In this document: positions 41,736 through 51,405 of the stretch, piece by piece
Layout of the letters: every line of letters starts with the position of its first letter
Numbering within the stretch: position 1 is the stretch's first letter
Assembly (NCBI GenBank): GCA_963697285.1
Contig: CAVONI010000011.1
Location: forward strand, 806,001 to 870,000
Length of the DNA stretch: 64,000 nt
Direction: 5' to 3'
DNA from: JAEUQQ01 sp963697285
GTDB taxonomy: Bacteria > Acidobacteriota > Vicinamibacteria > Vicinamibacterales > JAFNAJ01
Translations under genes and position numbers: made by a program
The notes under the pieces: generated by a model
Database searches by the model: none
Seen by the model: only the letters and a program-made list of their open reading frames with translations
What the model was told of the DNA's origin: nothing

Positions 41736-42472
41736 GCGACTCGCTCCCCGCCGGCCGTCGTCGCGGCGATGAAGAGATCCTCGAGCGACGACTGCCGTTG
41801 CGCCTTCAGCGCCTCGAGTTCGCCGTTCTCGACGATCTCGCCACCATGGAGGATGACCACGTGTGTGGCGAGGCCTTCGATCCCCCGGAGGTCGTGGGTC
41901 GTCAGCAACACGGTGGTGCCGCGGTCGGACAGTTCGGCAATCAACTCGGTGAAGATCGCCGAGCGGGCGACGACGTCGAGGCCGAGCGTCGGATCGTCGA
42001 GCACCAGCAGGTCGGGCGCGTGGCCGCACGCAAGCGAGAGCAGCACGGCGCCCTTCTGGCCGCGCGACAGCCGGCCGAACGCGACGTCGAGCGGCACGTC
42101 GAAACGCTCCAGGCGTGAGAACACGGCGTCGGCATCCCAGCGGCCGTGGAGGCGCGCACACAACTGCACCAGGCGCGTGGCGCTGAGGTCTGACGGCGCC
42201 TCGGGCGTCTCGGGCACGACACCGGTCCTGTGCAGCACTCCCACGCGGTCGCGCCACGGATCCAGGCCGAAGGCGCGAATGACGCCCGACGAGGGCCGCT
42301 GCACGCCAGTCAGGCAGCGGACCAACGACGACTTGCCGGCACCGTTCCGTCCGAGCAGCGCCAGTACGGAGCCTGGCAACACGTCGAACGTGACCGACCG
42401 AGCGACGGCGGTTCGCCCGTAGGTGATCCCGACCTCTTCGAACGCGACGACAGGGCGTGGGGCCGCAGTCAT
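41732..42472 (-). CDS. ABC transporter ATP-binding protein
   Basis: 246 residues from ATG at 42472, overlapping the GntR stop (ATGA). Walker A LLGRNGAGKSSL, Q-loop region HRTGVVPETPEAP, signature LSRGQKGAVLLSLA, Walker B LLVLDDPTLGLD (the catalytic Glu after Walker B is Asp here) and switch His in LLTTHDLRG. The Glu-to-Asp change at the catalytic position would slow hydrolysis but is tolerated in many ABC-2 exporters. It powers the following permease. Confidence 0.9.
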   Translation of the reverse strand: MTAAPRPVVAFEEVGITYGRTAVARSVTFDVLPGSVLALLGRNGAGKSSLVRCLTGVQRPSSGVIRAFGLDPWRDRVGVLHRTGVVPETPEAPSDLSATRLVQLCARLHGRWDADAVFSRLERFDVPLDVAFGRLSRGQKGAVLLSLACGHAPDLLVLDDPTLGLDVVARSAIFTELIAELSDRGTTVLLTTHDLRGIEGLATHVVILHGGEIVENGELEALKAQRQSSLEDLFIAATTAGGERVA

Positions 42473-42876
42473 TCCTCTCCCTCCTTGCGCGAGGTTCTGG
42501 TCAGGTCGGCCCAGGTAGTGCGAAGGGTGTCGATGCACTGCTCGAGCGTGATGCCAAGCGGCAGGGCGACGGTGGCGAAGCGCCTGGCGGCCTCGGTGAG
42601 CTCGCGCGAGCGCTCGGCCCGAGTCAGAGTCGGCGGGCGATCGGCGACGTAGGTGCCGTCGCCGCGTCGCATCTCGAGCACTCCCGTCTCGACGAGGCGC
42701 TGGTACGCCTTTGCGACGGTGGCCGGGTTGACCCGCAGGTCAGTGGCGTTCTGGCGGACCGACGGCACGGCGTCGCCGGGTCGCAGCGCGCCCGAGGCGA
42801 CGAGCCGGCGCACGGCGTCTTCGATCTGGCTCCAGATCGGGACGGCGCTCGATGGGTCGATGCGAATCCTGGGCAC
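42469..42876 (-). CDS. GntR-family regulator, YtrA type
   Basis: 135 residues. The N-terminal winged helix shows PIWSQIEDAVRRLVASGALRPGDAVPSVRQNATDLRVNPATVAKAYQRL (family: pi..Qi...i...i..G.l..Gd.LPSvR.lA..l.vnp.Tv..ay..L), followed by ETGVLEMRRGDGTYVA. The short helical C terminus is the YtrA dimerisation tail without a ligand domain. It is first gene of an operon with the ABC ATPase and permease, the usual YtrA context, and probably represses the operon through the dyad at 42896. Confidence 0.92.
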   Translation of the reverse strand: MPRIRIDPSSAVPIWSQIEDAVRRLVASGALRPGDAVPSVRQNATDLRVNPATVAKAYQRLVETGVLEMRRGDGTYVADRPPTLTRAERSRELTEAARRFATVALPLGITLEQCIDTLRTTWADLTRTSRKEGEE

Positions 42877-42895
42877 GGCGAGGCAGTCGGCTTAC

Positions 42896-42915
42896 TGTAT
42901 CACTGTTGTAATACA
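42896..42915. promoter_or_regulatory. Candidate operator of the GntR-ABC operon
   Basis: TGTATCACTGTTGTAATACA, an AT-rich dyad (TGTAT...ATACA) in a very GC-rich region, 20 bases upstream of the GntR start. YtrA-like regulators bind such GTAT...ATAC dyads and autoregulate. Confidence 0.6.
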
Positions 42916-43018
42916 CCGGTCCACTTTGGGCAGGGCCTCACTGTCGCGGGTCCCACCTCGGGCGCCAGGGCCTCGCGCGTGCGAGGTGTGCGTGACACGG
43001 CTGAGTCGAAGGCGCGCC

Positions 43019-44048
43019 CTACGGCGGCGGAAGGTGCCCCCAGCGCTTCAGGTCAAGGAGCGTCTCGAGGATCGAGGTGCGCACGTCACGAAAGTGCATC
43101 CCCAGTTCGCGCCGGATCTTGCCGTTGTCGTAGCGGAGTCCGCGGCCCACGTGCGTCCGCAGGTACGCGCCCTGGCCAGACGGCATCAAGAACGACGCCA
43201 GGCGGACGACGGCGCTGCCGAGTCGGGAGTCGAGGCCAAACCGCGGCAACCGATACGAACCGTACCCGCCCTCGCGCATGAGGGCCACGACCTCGCGCAC
43301 CGTCAGCATGTCTGCGGCGCAGAGGTAGCGGCCGGCGGCGCTCGCCACCTCCATCGCACGAACGTGTGCCAGTGCGACGTCGCGGACGTCGACGAAACCC
43401 CACGTCAGGTCGACGATCGCCGGGAAGCGGCCCAGCAGGATGTCGACGAGAACCCTGTTCGACTCGTTGAGGCCCGGCGAGAGGCTCGGACCGATGACGA
43501 AGAACGGGTTCACCACGACCAGGTCGAAGTCCGGTTTCACCTCGTCCATGAACGTCCAGGCTGCCCGCTCGGCCAGGGTCTTCGAGAGGTAGTACGGATT
43601 CCGCGCCAGCGTGCTGGTCGTGTTCCAGTCGCCTTCGTCGAGGATGCGCGACTCATCGGGCTCGTCGGTGACGGCGGCCATGCTCGACGTGACGATGACA
43701 CGCGTCACGCTTCGTTCGGCCGCGCACGCTCGGAGCACGTTTCGGGTTCCCTCGACGGCGGGTTCGACCAGGTCGCGCTGCGGGTCGTTCACCGTCAGCA
43801 CGTATGGGCTCGCGGTGTGCATCACGCACGCCGCGCCGCGCACGGCGGCACCGAACGACCCGTCGTCGCGCAGGTCGGCCTCGACGAGCTCGAGTCGCTC
43901 GGCTCCTGCCATGGCGCGCAGGTGGGCAATCGCTTCGGCGCCGCCGCAGGTTCCTGACGGTCGCACGAACGTGGTAACCACGCTCGAGCAATTGCTGCAC
44001 GATGTGCGACGCGATGAATCCGGTCGCACCGGTGACGCAGACGGTCAC
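43019..44048 (-). CDS. NAD(P)-dependent epimerase/dihydroflavonol-reductase-like protein (frameshifted)
   Basis: Starts GTG at 44048 with AGGAGG upstream and the extended-SDR dinucleotide motif CVTGATGFIASHIVQQLLERGYHVRATVRN. The frame then changes near 43955 in a GCGGCGGCG tract; one surplus base separates it from EAIAHLRAMAGAERLELVEADL. The second frame holds VMHTASPYV, the active-site YYLSKTLAERAAW (YxxxK) and VVNPFFVIGPSLSPG. With one base removed the length is 342 residues and divisible by three. It is a short-chain reductase of the aldehyde/flavonol reductase type; the substrate is unknown. Confidence 0.82.
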
Positions 44049-44128
44049 GACGCCTCCTGGCAAGCGCGCTTGGCGGTCGCGCGCAAGGCACGCAGTGCGA
44101 GGCGCCTGGGCGCGCGGTGGCGCGGTCC

Positions 44129-45550
44129 CTACTTCCATTCGAACAGCAGCGTCGGCGGTATCAGCAGGAGGCAACTGAGCACGACGAGGATCAGCATCAG
44201 CGGAAGGAACCACCGCGCCCAGCGTTCCCACGGGATTTTCGCCGCGCCCAGCACGCCCATCGTCACCGCACTCGTCGGGAGGATGGGATTGATGAATTCG
44301 CACAACTGGAACGCGTAGACGGCTGTCTGCCTGGTGATGCCCACGAGGTCTGACAGCGGCGCCATGATCGGCATCGTCAACGCCGCTTGCGCCGTGCCCG
44401 AGTGGATGAAGAAGTTGATGACCGACTGGATGCCGAACATCACCTGCGCGATGACGCCACGCGGCAGCACCGAGAGCGTCCCCGACGCGGCATACAGCAT
44501 CGTGTCGAGGATCTTCGCTTCCTGCGTGATCACCAGCAGCGCCCGCGCGCAGGCGACAATGAAGACGACGCCGACCATGTCGCGCGCGCCGGCGACGAAC
44601 GTGCGGGCGATGTGACTCGGGCCGAGCCCACCGGCGAACCCGAGCACGATGCCCATCCCCAGGAACAGCACCGCGATCTGGTCGATGTACCACTTCCACT
44701 GCAGGACGCCCACCACCAGCAGCACCATCGATGCCACGAAGAGCACCAGCGTGATGACGTGGCGCGTCGTCCAGTGACCCGCCGAGGCGACCGGGTCGGT
44801 CGTCTCGCGCGCCGCGTCGATGTCGCGAACCGGGCTGATCGACGGGTCGCGCTTCACGCGCCGCGCGTACCACACGACGTAGGCAATCATGACCGTCGTG
44901 CCGATGACCCAGGTCACCAGGCGATACCCGAGACCCGAGTACAGCGGGACGCCCGCGATGCTCTGCGCGATGCCCACGGTGAAGGGATTGAAGAAGGCAG
45001 CGGCAAAGCCCGCCGCGGCCCCGAGGAACGGGATCGCCACGCCGACGATCGAGTCGTAGCCGAGCCGCCGCGCCAGCGGGATGAAGATGAGCACGAACGG
45101 GATCACCTCCTCGGCCATCCCGAAGATCGAGCCGGCGAGCGAGAAGATGACCATCAGGACCGGGATGAGCAGGCCCTCGAGGTAGGGCCGCGCGGTGATG
45201 GTGCTCGTGAGCCGGTGGATGCTCATCTCGACCGCCCCCGTCTCCTGCAGGACGGCGAAGCTGCCGCCGATCACGAGCAGGAAGCAGATGAGCAGCGCCC
45301 CGTCGAGGAAGCCCTTGATGGGCGACTCGAGCACCGTCTCGGTGCCCAGGTAGATCTTGTCAACCTGGCGGTACGTGCCGGCCACCGTGACCGTGCGTTC
45401 GCCTTCGCTGGTCTGGACCGTCATCCGCTGGTACTCGCCGGACGGCACGACCCACGACATGGCGAGCACGATGATCACGAGCGACATGACCACGACCAGC
45501 GTGTGCGGCATGGTCAGGCGCTGAAGGAAGGGGCGGTCGTCCGTGGGCAT
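44129..45550 (-). CDS. YfcC/ArcD-like amino acid carrier
   Basis: 473 residues from ATG at 45550, with GGAG six bases upstream; the earlier TTG is too close to that site. It has about 12 helices: MPHTLVVVMSLVIIVLAMSWVVPSGEY opens the family (P..y......i....lt.i.P.G.y), then VIGGSFAVLQETGAVE, SIFGMAEEVIPFV, FAAAFFNPFTVGIAQ, NFFIHSGTAQAALTMPIMAPL and FINPILPTSAVTMGVLGAA. YfcC-family proteins move amino acids such as arginine/ornithine or related peptides. As last gene of a unit with cyanophycinase and IadA, it may import or export aspartate, arginine or the dipeptide. Confidence 0.85.
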   Translation of the reverse strand: MPTDDRPFLQRLTMPHTLVVVMSLVIIVLAMSWVVPSGEYQRMTVQTSEGERTVTVAGTYRQVDKIYLGTETVLESPIKGFLDGALLICFLLVIGGSFAVLQETGAVEMSIHRLTSTITARPYLEGLLIPVLMVIFSLAGSIFGMAEEVIPFVLIFIPLARRLGYDSIVGVAIPFLGAAAGFAAAFFNPFTVGIAQSIAGVPLYSGLGYRLVTWVIGTTVMIAYVVWYARRVKRDPSISPVRDIDAARETTDPVASAGHWTTRHVITLVLFVASMVLLVVGVLQWKWYIDQIAVLFLGMGIVLGFAGGLGPSHIARTFVAGARDMVGVVFIVACARALLVITQEAKILDTMLYAASGTLSVLPRGVIAQVMFGIQSVINFFIHSGTAQAALTMPIMAPLSDLVGITRQTAVYAFQLCEFINPILPTSAVTMGVLGAAKIPWERWARWFLPLMLILVVLSCLLLIPPTLLFEWK

Positions 45551-45578
45551 CTGCAACTCCGTCGCACGGCGTGCGCGG

Positions 45579-46748
45579 CTATTCGAACGTGCCCTTGACG
45601 AGCGCCACGCCGTCGCGCATGAGCCAACGGCCTTTCGCGATGACGCCGCGCACCTCGAACGTCATGGGATCGAGCAGATTGATGTCGGCGTCGCCGCCGG
45701 CAGCGACGTCGCCCTTGCCGCGCAACTTCAGGATGCGGGCGGGATTCGACGTGATCGTCTGCAGCGCGACCTCGAAGGGGATCTTCTCGACGAGCACGGC
45801 GTCACGCACCTCGCCGATCAGGCTCGTCACCCGGCCCACCTCGAGCCGCTTCAGCACGCCCTTCTCGTCGAACGCGGGCAGGCTGCCCTGCCCATCCGAC
45901 GTGAACGTGATGTGCGTCCCGTCAACGCCGGCCTCGAGCATCCGCCGCAGGCCCTCGCTGCACTTCACCTCGCCCTCGTCGAGGAACGCCTGGACCGTCG
46001 ACGTCGTGAAGTCGACGAAGCCGCCAGCCTGTGCCCACGCGATGCCCTCCTCGAACAGCCACGGGTTGCGGTTGATGTGCGTCGGGAGGAACTGCGAGCG
46101 GGGGATCTCGGTCTCGGCGACGACGCGCCGCAGGAGTTCCAGCGCGCGCGTGCCGTCGCCGAGGTGCGTGTGGAGGACGCCCGCCTTGCCCGACAGGATG
46201 CCACCGCGGCGGGCCTCGGCGGCCATCCGCGCGAACTCGTCGAAGGTCGGTTGCGTCGAGCGGTGATCCGAGATCGCGATCTCGCCGACGCCGATCACCT
46301 TGTCGATGAAGATGAGATCGCGCTCGATGCTCCCTGTCAGCGTCGTGACGGGCACGGAGTAGTGCCCCGTCCACATGAACGTCGTGATGCCTTCCTCGTC
46401 CAGGCCACGGGCCTTCGCGAGCAGGCCTGCCTGGCTGCGCGTGATGCCATCGGTCCCCAGGCAGCCGACGATGGTGGTGACGCCGCCGCGGATGGCGTCC
46501 GACAGGACCAGCTCGGGCGTCCGCGTCGCGAAGCCCCCCTCGCCGCCACCGCCCGTGATGTGCACGTGGGCGTCGATGAAACCTGGCGTCGCCAGCAGGC
46601 CCCCCGCGTCGACGACCTCGCAGTAGTCGCCGGGCCGGGCGATGTCAGGGCCCACGTGGATGATGCGCCCGCCCGCCATCAGCAGGTCGGTGCGCCCGCA
46701 TCGCGCGGGTGCGTAGAGGTCGATGTCCTTCAGCAGCAGCATGGGCAT
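45579..46748 (-). CDS. iadA: Isoaspartyl dipeptidase (beta-aspartyl peptidase)
   Basis: 389 residues from ATG at 46748. It is a metallo-dependent amidohydrolase that splits beta-aspartyl dipeptides. The signature HVHITGGGGEGGFATRTPE follows the first metal ligands; GTDGITRS, FMWTGHYSVPVTTLTGSIERD (IadA-specific Tyr), GEIAISDHRSTQPT, HTHLGDGTRAL, LPTHINRN and the final metal Asp in TFTSDGQGSLP are in order. Length and motifs fit IadA well. Its neighbours, cyanophycinase upstream and an amino acid carrier 28 bases downstream, suggest use of beta-Asp-Arg from cyanophycin or of isoaspartyl peptides from protein damage. Confidence 0.93.
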   Translation of the reverse strand: MPMLLLKDIDLYAPARCGRTDLLMAGGRIIHVGPDIARPGDYCEVVDAGGLLATPGFIDAHVHITGGGGEGGFATRTPELVLSDAIRGGVTTIVGCLGTDGITRSQAGLLAKARGLDEEGITTFMWTGHYSVPVTTLTGSIERDLIFIDKVIGVGEIAISDHRSTQPTFDEFARMAAEARRGGILSGKAGVLHTHLGDGTRALELLRRVVAETEIPRSQFLPTHINRNPWLFEEGIAWAQAGGFVDFTTSTVQAFLDEGEVKCSEGLRRMLEAGVDGTHITFTSDGQGSLPAFDEKGVLKRLEVGRVTSLIGEVRDAVLVEKIPFEVALQTITSNPARILKLRGKGDVAAGGDADINLLDPMTFEVRGVIAKGRWLMRDGVALVKGTFE

Positions 46749-46759
46749 GTCGATGTCGC

Positions 46760-49700
46760 TCAGCGCGCTCCCTGGGCCGATCGGTCGGCCGGTTGTGCGG
46801 TCCACCACCAGAACGGCGGCAGTTCCTTCTTCGCGGGCCAGACCTGGGTCAGCGTGTCGCCCTCGAACAGTTCGCCGTTCTTCATCACGTAGCGAATGGT
46901 GTTCGTGTTGCGAATGTCGTCGAGCGGGCTCTTCGTCAGGATGACCAGGTCGGCCAGCTTGCCTGCCTCGACGCTGCCGAGGTCCTGGTCGATCCCGATG
47001 ATGCGCGCGCCGTCGATGGTGGCGGCCTTCAGCACTTCGCGCGGCGTCATCCCGCCCATGGCGAGCGCCCACATCTCCCAGTGGTATCCAAGCCCCTGCA
47101 ACTGCCCGTGGCCCCCGACACCGACGAGGCCGCCAGCGCGCTGGATCTTCGCCGCATCGGCGGCCGCGGCCTCGAAGCTGAACTCGTCCTTGCGCACCCA
47201 CACCTGGCGTCGGCGCGTCATCTCGTCGAGCACGTTGTGCGGATAGAAGCGATTCAGCTTCTTGTCGTCGTGCACTTCCGACGTCGTGTAGAAGTACTCC
47301 TCGGCGATGGGGCCGCCATACTGCACCAGCAGCGTCGGGGTGTAGGCCGTCTTCGTGCGCGCGAACAGCTCGACGACGTCCTTGTAGAGCGGGAACACGG
47401 GCAGCGTGTGCTCGTTGCCGTGCATCCCGTCGATGGCGTGCGTGATGTCGAGCTTCATGTCGCGGCCGCCTTCGGTCGTCGGCATCAGGTCCAGGGCCTT
47501 CGACGCCATCACCACCCACTGCCGCTGCTTGCGATTCCCGACCATGTACGACTTGATGTTCGGCGTCCGGTAGTGCTGCTTGTAGCGCTTCACGAACGCC
47601 AGCGTCGACTCGTACGACTGGAAGTCGTTGTTCGAGAAGATGCCCGGACCGGTCATGAACGCGCGCTCGCCGAGCGCCTGCCCGGTCTCGACGAGATCCT
47701 GTAGGCGAAGTAGTCGTTCGTGGACGTCTGCACGTCGAGGCCAGCGGTCACGCCGTAGGCCAGGTTCGCGACGAGGCTCCAGTTCTGCGGCTCGAGGACG
47801 TCGTGCGTGCGGAACTCCCAGTGTGCATGCGTGTCGACGAAGCCGGGGACGACGTAGGTTCCCCGGATGTCGACCACGGCGGCACCCACGGGGATGGCCA
47901 CCCGGCCGCGCCTGCCGATTCCGGCGATCCGGTTGCCGGTGACGACCACGTCGGCATCGCGAACGACCTCGTCGCCGTTCATCGTGATGACGGTGGCGCC
48001 GCGCAGCACGACAGAACCCGTTGGCGTCGCGCGCGGGAACTCCATCACGATCTCGACGGCGCGCACGTGCGCGTCGATGTCGAGCGGCTCGGCCGTCTTC
48101 TCCTTGTCCTTCTCCTCGTCCTTCGCCGGGGCCTTCTCGGTTCCGGCGGCGTCCACCGAGGTGTCACCCTTCTTCTCTGGCGTGAAGTCGATCGTGTCGA
48201 AGGCACGCCGGTAGAACGTCGAACCGATGGCCCACGCGATCTCGCGTCCACCATCGGTCCACGAGAAGTAGTCGGCGCCGATGTCGGTGAGCCGCTTCGC
48301 CGGAAGCGCCGGGCTGCGCACGTTCACGGTCGGCGCCTGCCCCGCGTAGGGCGGCACGGCCACCACCCACAGCTGGTTGTTCACCTTTGCGAGGGCCCAC
48401 TTGCCGTCTGGTCGCACCAGCACGGTTTCGGCCGGCTGCGGCCTCGGCGCGTTGCGCGCCGGGCCGGTGACCTTCAGGTGCGTCCGGCGGTCGGTCCCGT
48501 CGAAGCGCAGCGAGAGCAGCCCCTCGTCCGAGTAGACGTAGATGCGGTCCTTCTCCGGCCCGAAGTGCGGCGCGCCTACGCCCCTCGCGGGAACGACGAG
48601 TGTCACGTCACCGCCGCCCGACGGCAGCCAGATCAGGTCGAGCGGGATGCGCAGGCCGCCGAACTCGCTGAACGTCTGCTGCCGCATGTACTCGTTGCCG
48701 CGCAGACCGACGATCCGCGTGCCGTCGGGAGAGAAGGCGAGGTCGGTGTAGAAGGCGGGGTGCTGCGTCAGCCGCTGCGGCTGGCCGCTGCCGTCCGCGC
48801 GAGCCTTCCAGACGTGTCCGCCCTGCATCGACCACGTGACGTAGGCGATCCACTGACCGTCGGGCGACCATGCGGGCTTGAACTCCCATTCGTCGGCCGT
48901 GGTCAGCCGACGCGGCTGGCCCGCTGGCAGGTCCTTCACGTAGAGCTTCGTGAGCACCGAGAACGCGAGCCGTGATCCATCTGGCGCGACGGAGGGATCC
49001 TGGATCAGCCGCGCGCGCACCGGCCCCTGTGCAACGCGGTAGGGAAACTCGAGCGCCGGACCGATGTCGAGCGATACCTTCGCAGTGAAGGGCACGGGCG
49101 TGACAGCGGACGTTTCGACGTTGACACGCTGGATCCGTCCGTCAAACGTCGCGACCAGTTCGCGCCCGCCCGGGACGAATGCGTATCCGGGGAACGTGTC
49201 GCGGCTGGGGGCGCCGCCCGATTCCTGCTCGTCGCGCTGCACGGGCCACAGCAGCCACCGGTCGCTGCCCGACACGAGGTCGCGCACCCGGAGTCCCGTC
49301 TTCGTTTCGTGGCGCGTGGCGTAGACGAGCAGGCGGCCATCCGGAGACAGCACCGGCCGCACGGCGCTGCCTTCGGCTTGCGTGATCACGTCGACGTCGC
49401 CCGTCGTCATGTCCATGCGGCCGATCTGCCACATCGGAAAGCGGCCGCGGGGACTGGTGGTCGACTGCGCGACGAAGAGGTAGCGGCCGTCGGGAGACAC
49501 CGAGGCGCCGAGCCGGATGGGCCCCCGCGGGGCGGAGCCCTCTGCGGCGCCCTCGGCCGCCGGTGGCGGCTGGCTGCCGAGCGTGATGCCGCTGCCGCCG
49601 TTGATGTGGAACATCTTCAGGGTCGTCCCACGCGACGATCGTTGTGACGCGACGATGTACTGGCTGTCGGGCGTCCACGACGGCGAGATCACCACGTCCT

Positions 49701-50148
49701 GCGCCTCGCTGGTCAGCTTGCGGGGTTCCTTGCCCTCGAACGTGGCGATCCACAGGTTGTCGTTGCCGTCACGATCGCTCACGAAGGCTATCCACTTGCC
49801 GTCTGGCGAGACGCGCGGCTGGCTGTCATATCCCTGGCCCTCGGTGATGCGCGTGGCCGCGCCGCCGGCGAGCGCGAGGCGGTAGAGGTCGCCCAGCAGG
49901 TCGAACACGATCGACGTGCCATCGGGGGTCACGTCGAGGGAGATCCAGGTGCCCTCGTCGGTCTCGAATTCCAGCTTCTCGGTGGTCTCGAGGGGCAAGT
50001 CGCGTTTCGGGGGCTTGGCATCCGTCGCCGGAGGCGTCTGGGTCGTTGCCGGAGACGGCGGTGCCTGCGACGAGGTGATGGCCGGCCAGGCGATGGCGGC
50101 GACACCCAGGGCGAGCGTCGCACAGCGTTTCACGGTGAGGGGGGTCAT
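46760..50148 (-). CDS. Exported TolB-propeller amidohydrolase (split by -1 frameshift)
   Basis: From ATG at 50148 (GGAG five bases upstream) with a signal peptide (CATLALGVAAIAWPAITSSQA). Repeated TolB strands ([53 protein letters not shown]) make two propeller-like halves over residues 60-680. An imidazolonepropionase-like amidohydrolase follows with FVDTHAHWEF as metal site and GVGGHGQLQGLGYHWEMWA. The frame breaks near 47700 after NDYFAY; adding one base gives RDLVETGQALGERAFMTGPG and 1129 residues. Such proteins are Xaa-Pro or cyclic-dipeptide type hydrolases by annotation only. It lies between cyanophycinase and IadA. Confidence 0.85.
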
Positions 50149-50192
50149 GAGCACTCCGCGGGGTGGAGAGATGAGCCGGGATGGTGGTCAGG

Positions 50193-51086
50193 TCAGTGGT
50201 CGGCCGTCAGCCTGAGGACCTTGCGCGTCGCGAGGTCGAACTGTGCACCAGGCCGGAGCACGTGGAGGCGGAGGTCGGTGCCGCGCAGGCCGTTCCCCGA
50301 CGCATCGCGCTGGGTCGTCGCCTGGGCGGCGTCGAGGACGAGCACCGGGCCGTTGCCCACGACCTCGAACGTGCGACCCGGCTTCACCCAGGCGGCCGTC
50401 TCCTCGTCGATCGCGATCCCCAGGAGCGCGGGTTGCTCGAGCACGAGGCTGATCAGGCGATTGTGGCGGCGGCGACGCACGAAATGCTGGTCCACGATCG
50501 CGTCGTCCAGGAAGCCGAGACCCGCGGTGGTGACGACATTGCCGGCTTCGATCGTCTGCCAGTTGTCGTCCTTGGTGAGGGGACGGTTCTCGTCGCCCGT
50601 GATCATCACGCGGCTCATGACGGCCGCGCCCGCGCTCGTGCCCGCGATGACCGCCCCGCCTCGATACAGTGCGTGCAACCGTTGCTCGAGCTTCGTGCCG
50701 TGCAACGCCGCCATGATGCGCCCCTGGTCGCCACCCGCGAAGTAGACTCCCGTTGCGCCGTCGGTCTGCTGCAGGACAGCGTCGCTGTCGGCGCCTGCGC
50801 GATCCGTGCCGACGATCACGACCCGGCCGAGTCCCAGCGCCTTGAATTCGACCTCCAGTTCGGGGCCAGCCTCCGGCCGCTCACTGGCCTGCGGGAACAC
50901 CAGCATCGTCCCCTTCGCACCGCCGGCAAGGCGCGCGATGAGTTCCATGATGACGGCCGGACGTGTCCCACCGCCGATGATGACCAGATGGCCACCCTGC
51001 GGCTGGGCCTGCAGCGGAAGTGCGACACCAACGAAGGCAGCGATGAGCAAGCAACGGAGTCGACCGCGGGTACGCATGCGCGACAT
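50193..51086 (-). CDS. Exported cyanophycinase (peptidase S51)
   Basis: 297 residues from ATG at 51086 (an ATG three codons later at 51077 is equally possible). A signal peptide (LRCLLIAAFVGVALPLQAQ) precedes the S51 fold: GGHLVIIGGGTRP, GVYFAGGDQGRIMAALHG, and the nucleophile elbow AVIAGTSAGAAVMS (Ser in TSAGA). It continues GLGFLDDAIVDQHFVRRRRHNRL with the catalytic His in DQHF, and GIAIDEETAAWV. It cleaves cyanophycin or isoaspartyl links to beta-Asp-Arg dipeptides. It is first gene of an operon that includes IadA, the enzyme for the next step. Export suggests scavenging of external polymer. Confidence 0.88.
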   Translation of the reverse strand: MSRMRTRGRLRCLLIAAFVGVALPLQAQPQGGHLVIIGGGTRPAVIMELIARLAGGAKGTMLVFPQASERPEAGPELEVEFKALGLGRVVIVGTDRAGADSDAVLQQTDGATGVYFAGGDQGRIMAALHGTKLEQRLHALYRGGAVIAGTSAGAAVMSRVMITGDENRPLTKDDNWQTIEAGNVVTTAGLGFLDDAIVDQHFVRRRRHNRLISLVLEQPALLGIAIDEETAAWVKPGRTFEVVGNGPVLVLDAAQATTQRDASGNGLRGTDLRLHVLRPGAQFDLATRKVLRLTADH

Positions 51087-51104
51087 CCTATTCCGAACCG
51101 GGTC

Positions 51105-51125
51105 AATTGGGGACTGACCCCAATT
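51105..51125. repeat. Palindromic interspersed repeat, copy 5
   Basis: TTGGGGACTGACCCCAA core with A in place of T at the centre. It is immediately upstream of the cyanophycinase start. Confidence 0.8.
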
Positions 51126-51361
51126 GGCAGGAATTCGCACGCGACCGCTCCGTTTCGCAATCGGCGGCTGACACGCCGGCTCCCTGGCGACATCCGACCG
51201 CGGTTGTCACTGGCGTCTGTTCGGGTCACATTCCACGCGTACCGGTGGCGTGCCGATGCGCCAGTCGTTCGATCGGCACCACTTCGGGCCGTCGGCGGCC
51301 CGCGAATCCAGGCCAGTCGGCCCGAAGGTCACCCCAGGTTGGCATAAGGACAACGAGCGTC

Positions 51362-51382
51362 AATTGGGGTCTGACCCCAATT
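51362..51382. repeat. Palindromic interspersed repeat, copy 6
   Basis: TTGGGGTCTGACCCCAA with AA/TT ends, identical to copies 1 and 2, 24 bases before the msrB start. Confidence 0.85.
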
Positions 51383-51405
51383 CGGCGGCGTCATACTGAT
51401 TGACG

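Larger units (their letters stand above)
51087..51405. other. Divergent intergenic region flanked by palindromic repeats
   Basis: About 320 bases between the cyanophycinase and msrB starts. Two palindrome copies (51105, 51362) bracket 236 bases with no gene. Segment GCGACATCCGACCGCGGTTGTCA resembles in part the sequence after copy 1 (GCGACATCTGTGGTTGAC), supporting a longer repeat unit. Confidence 0.55.
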
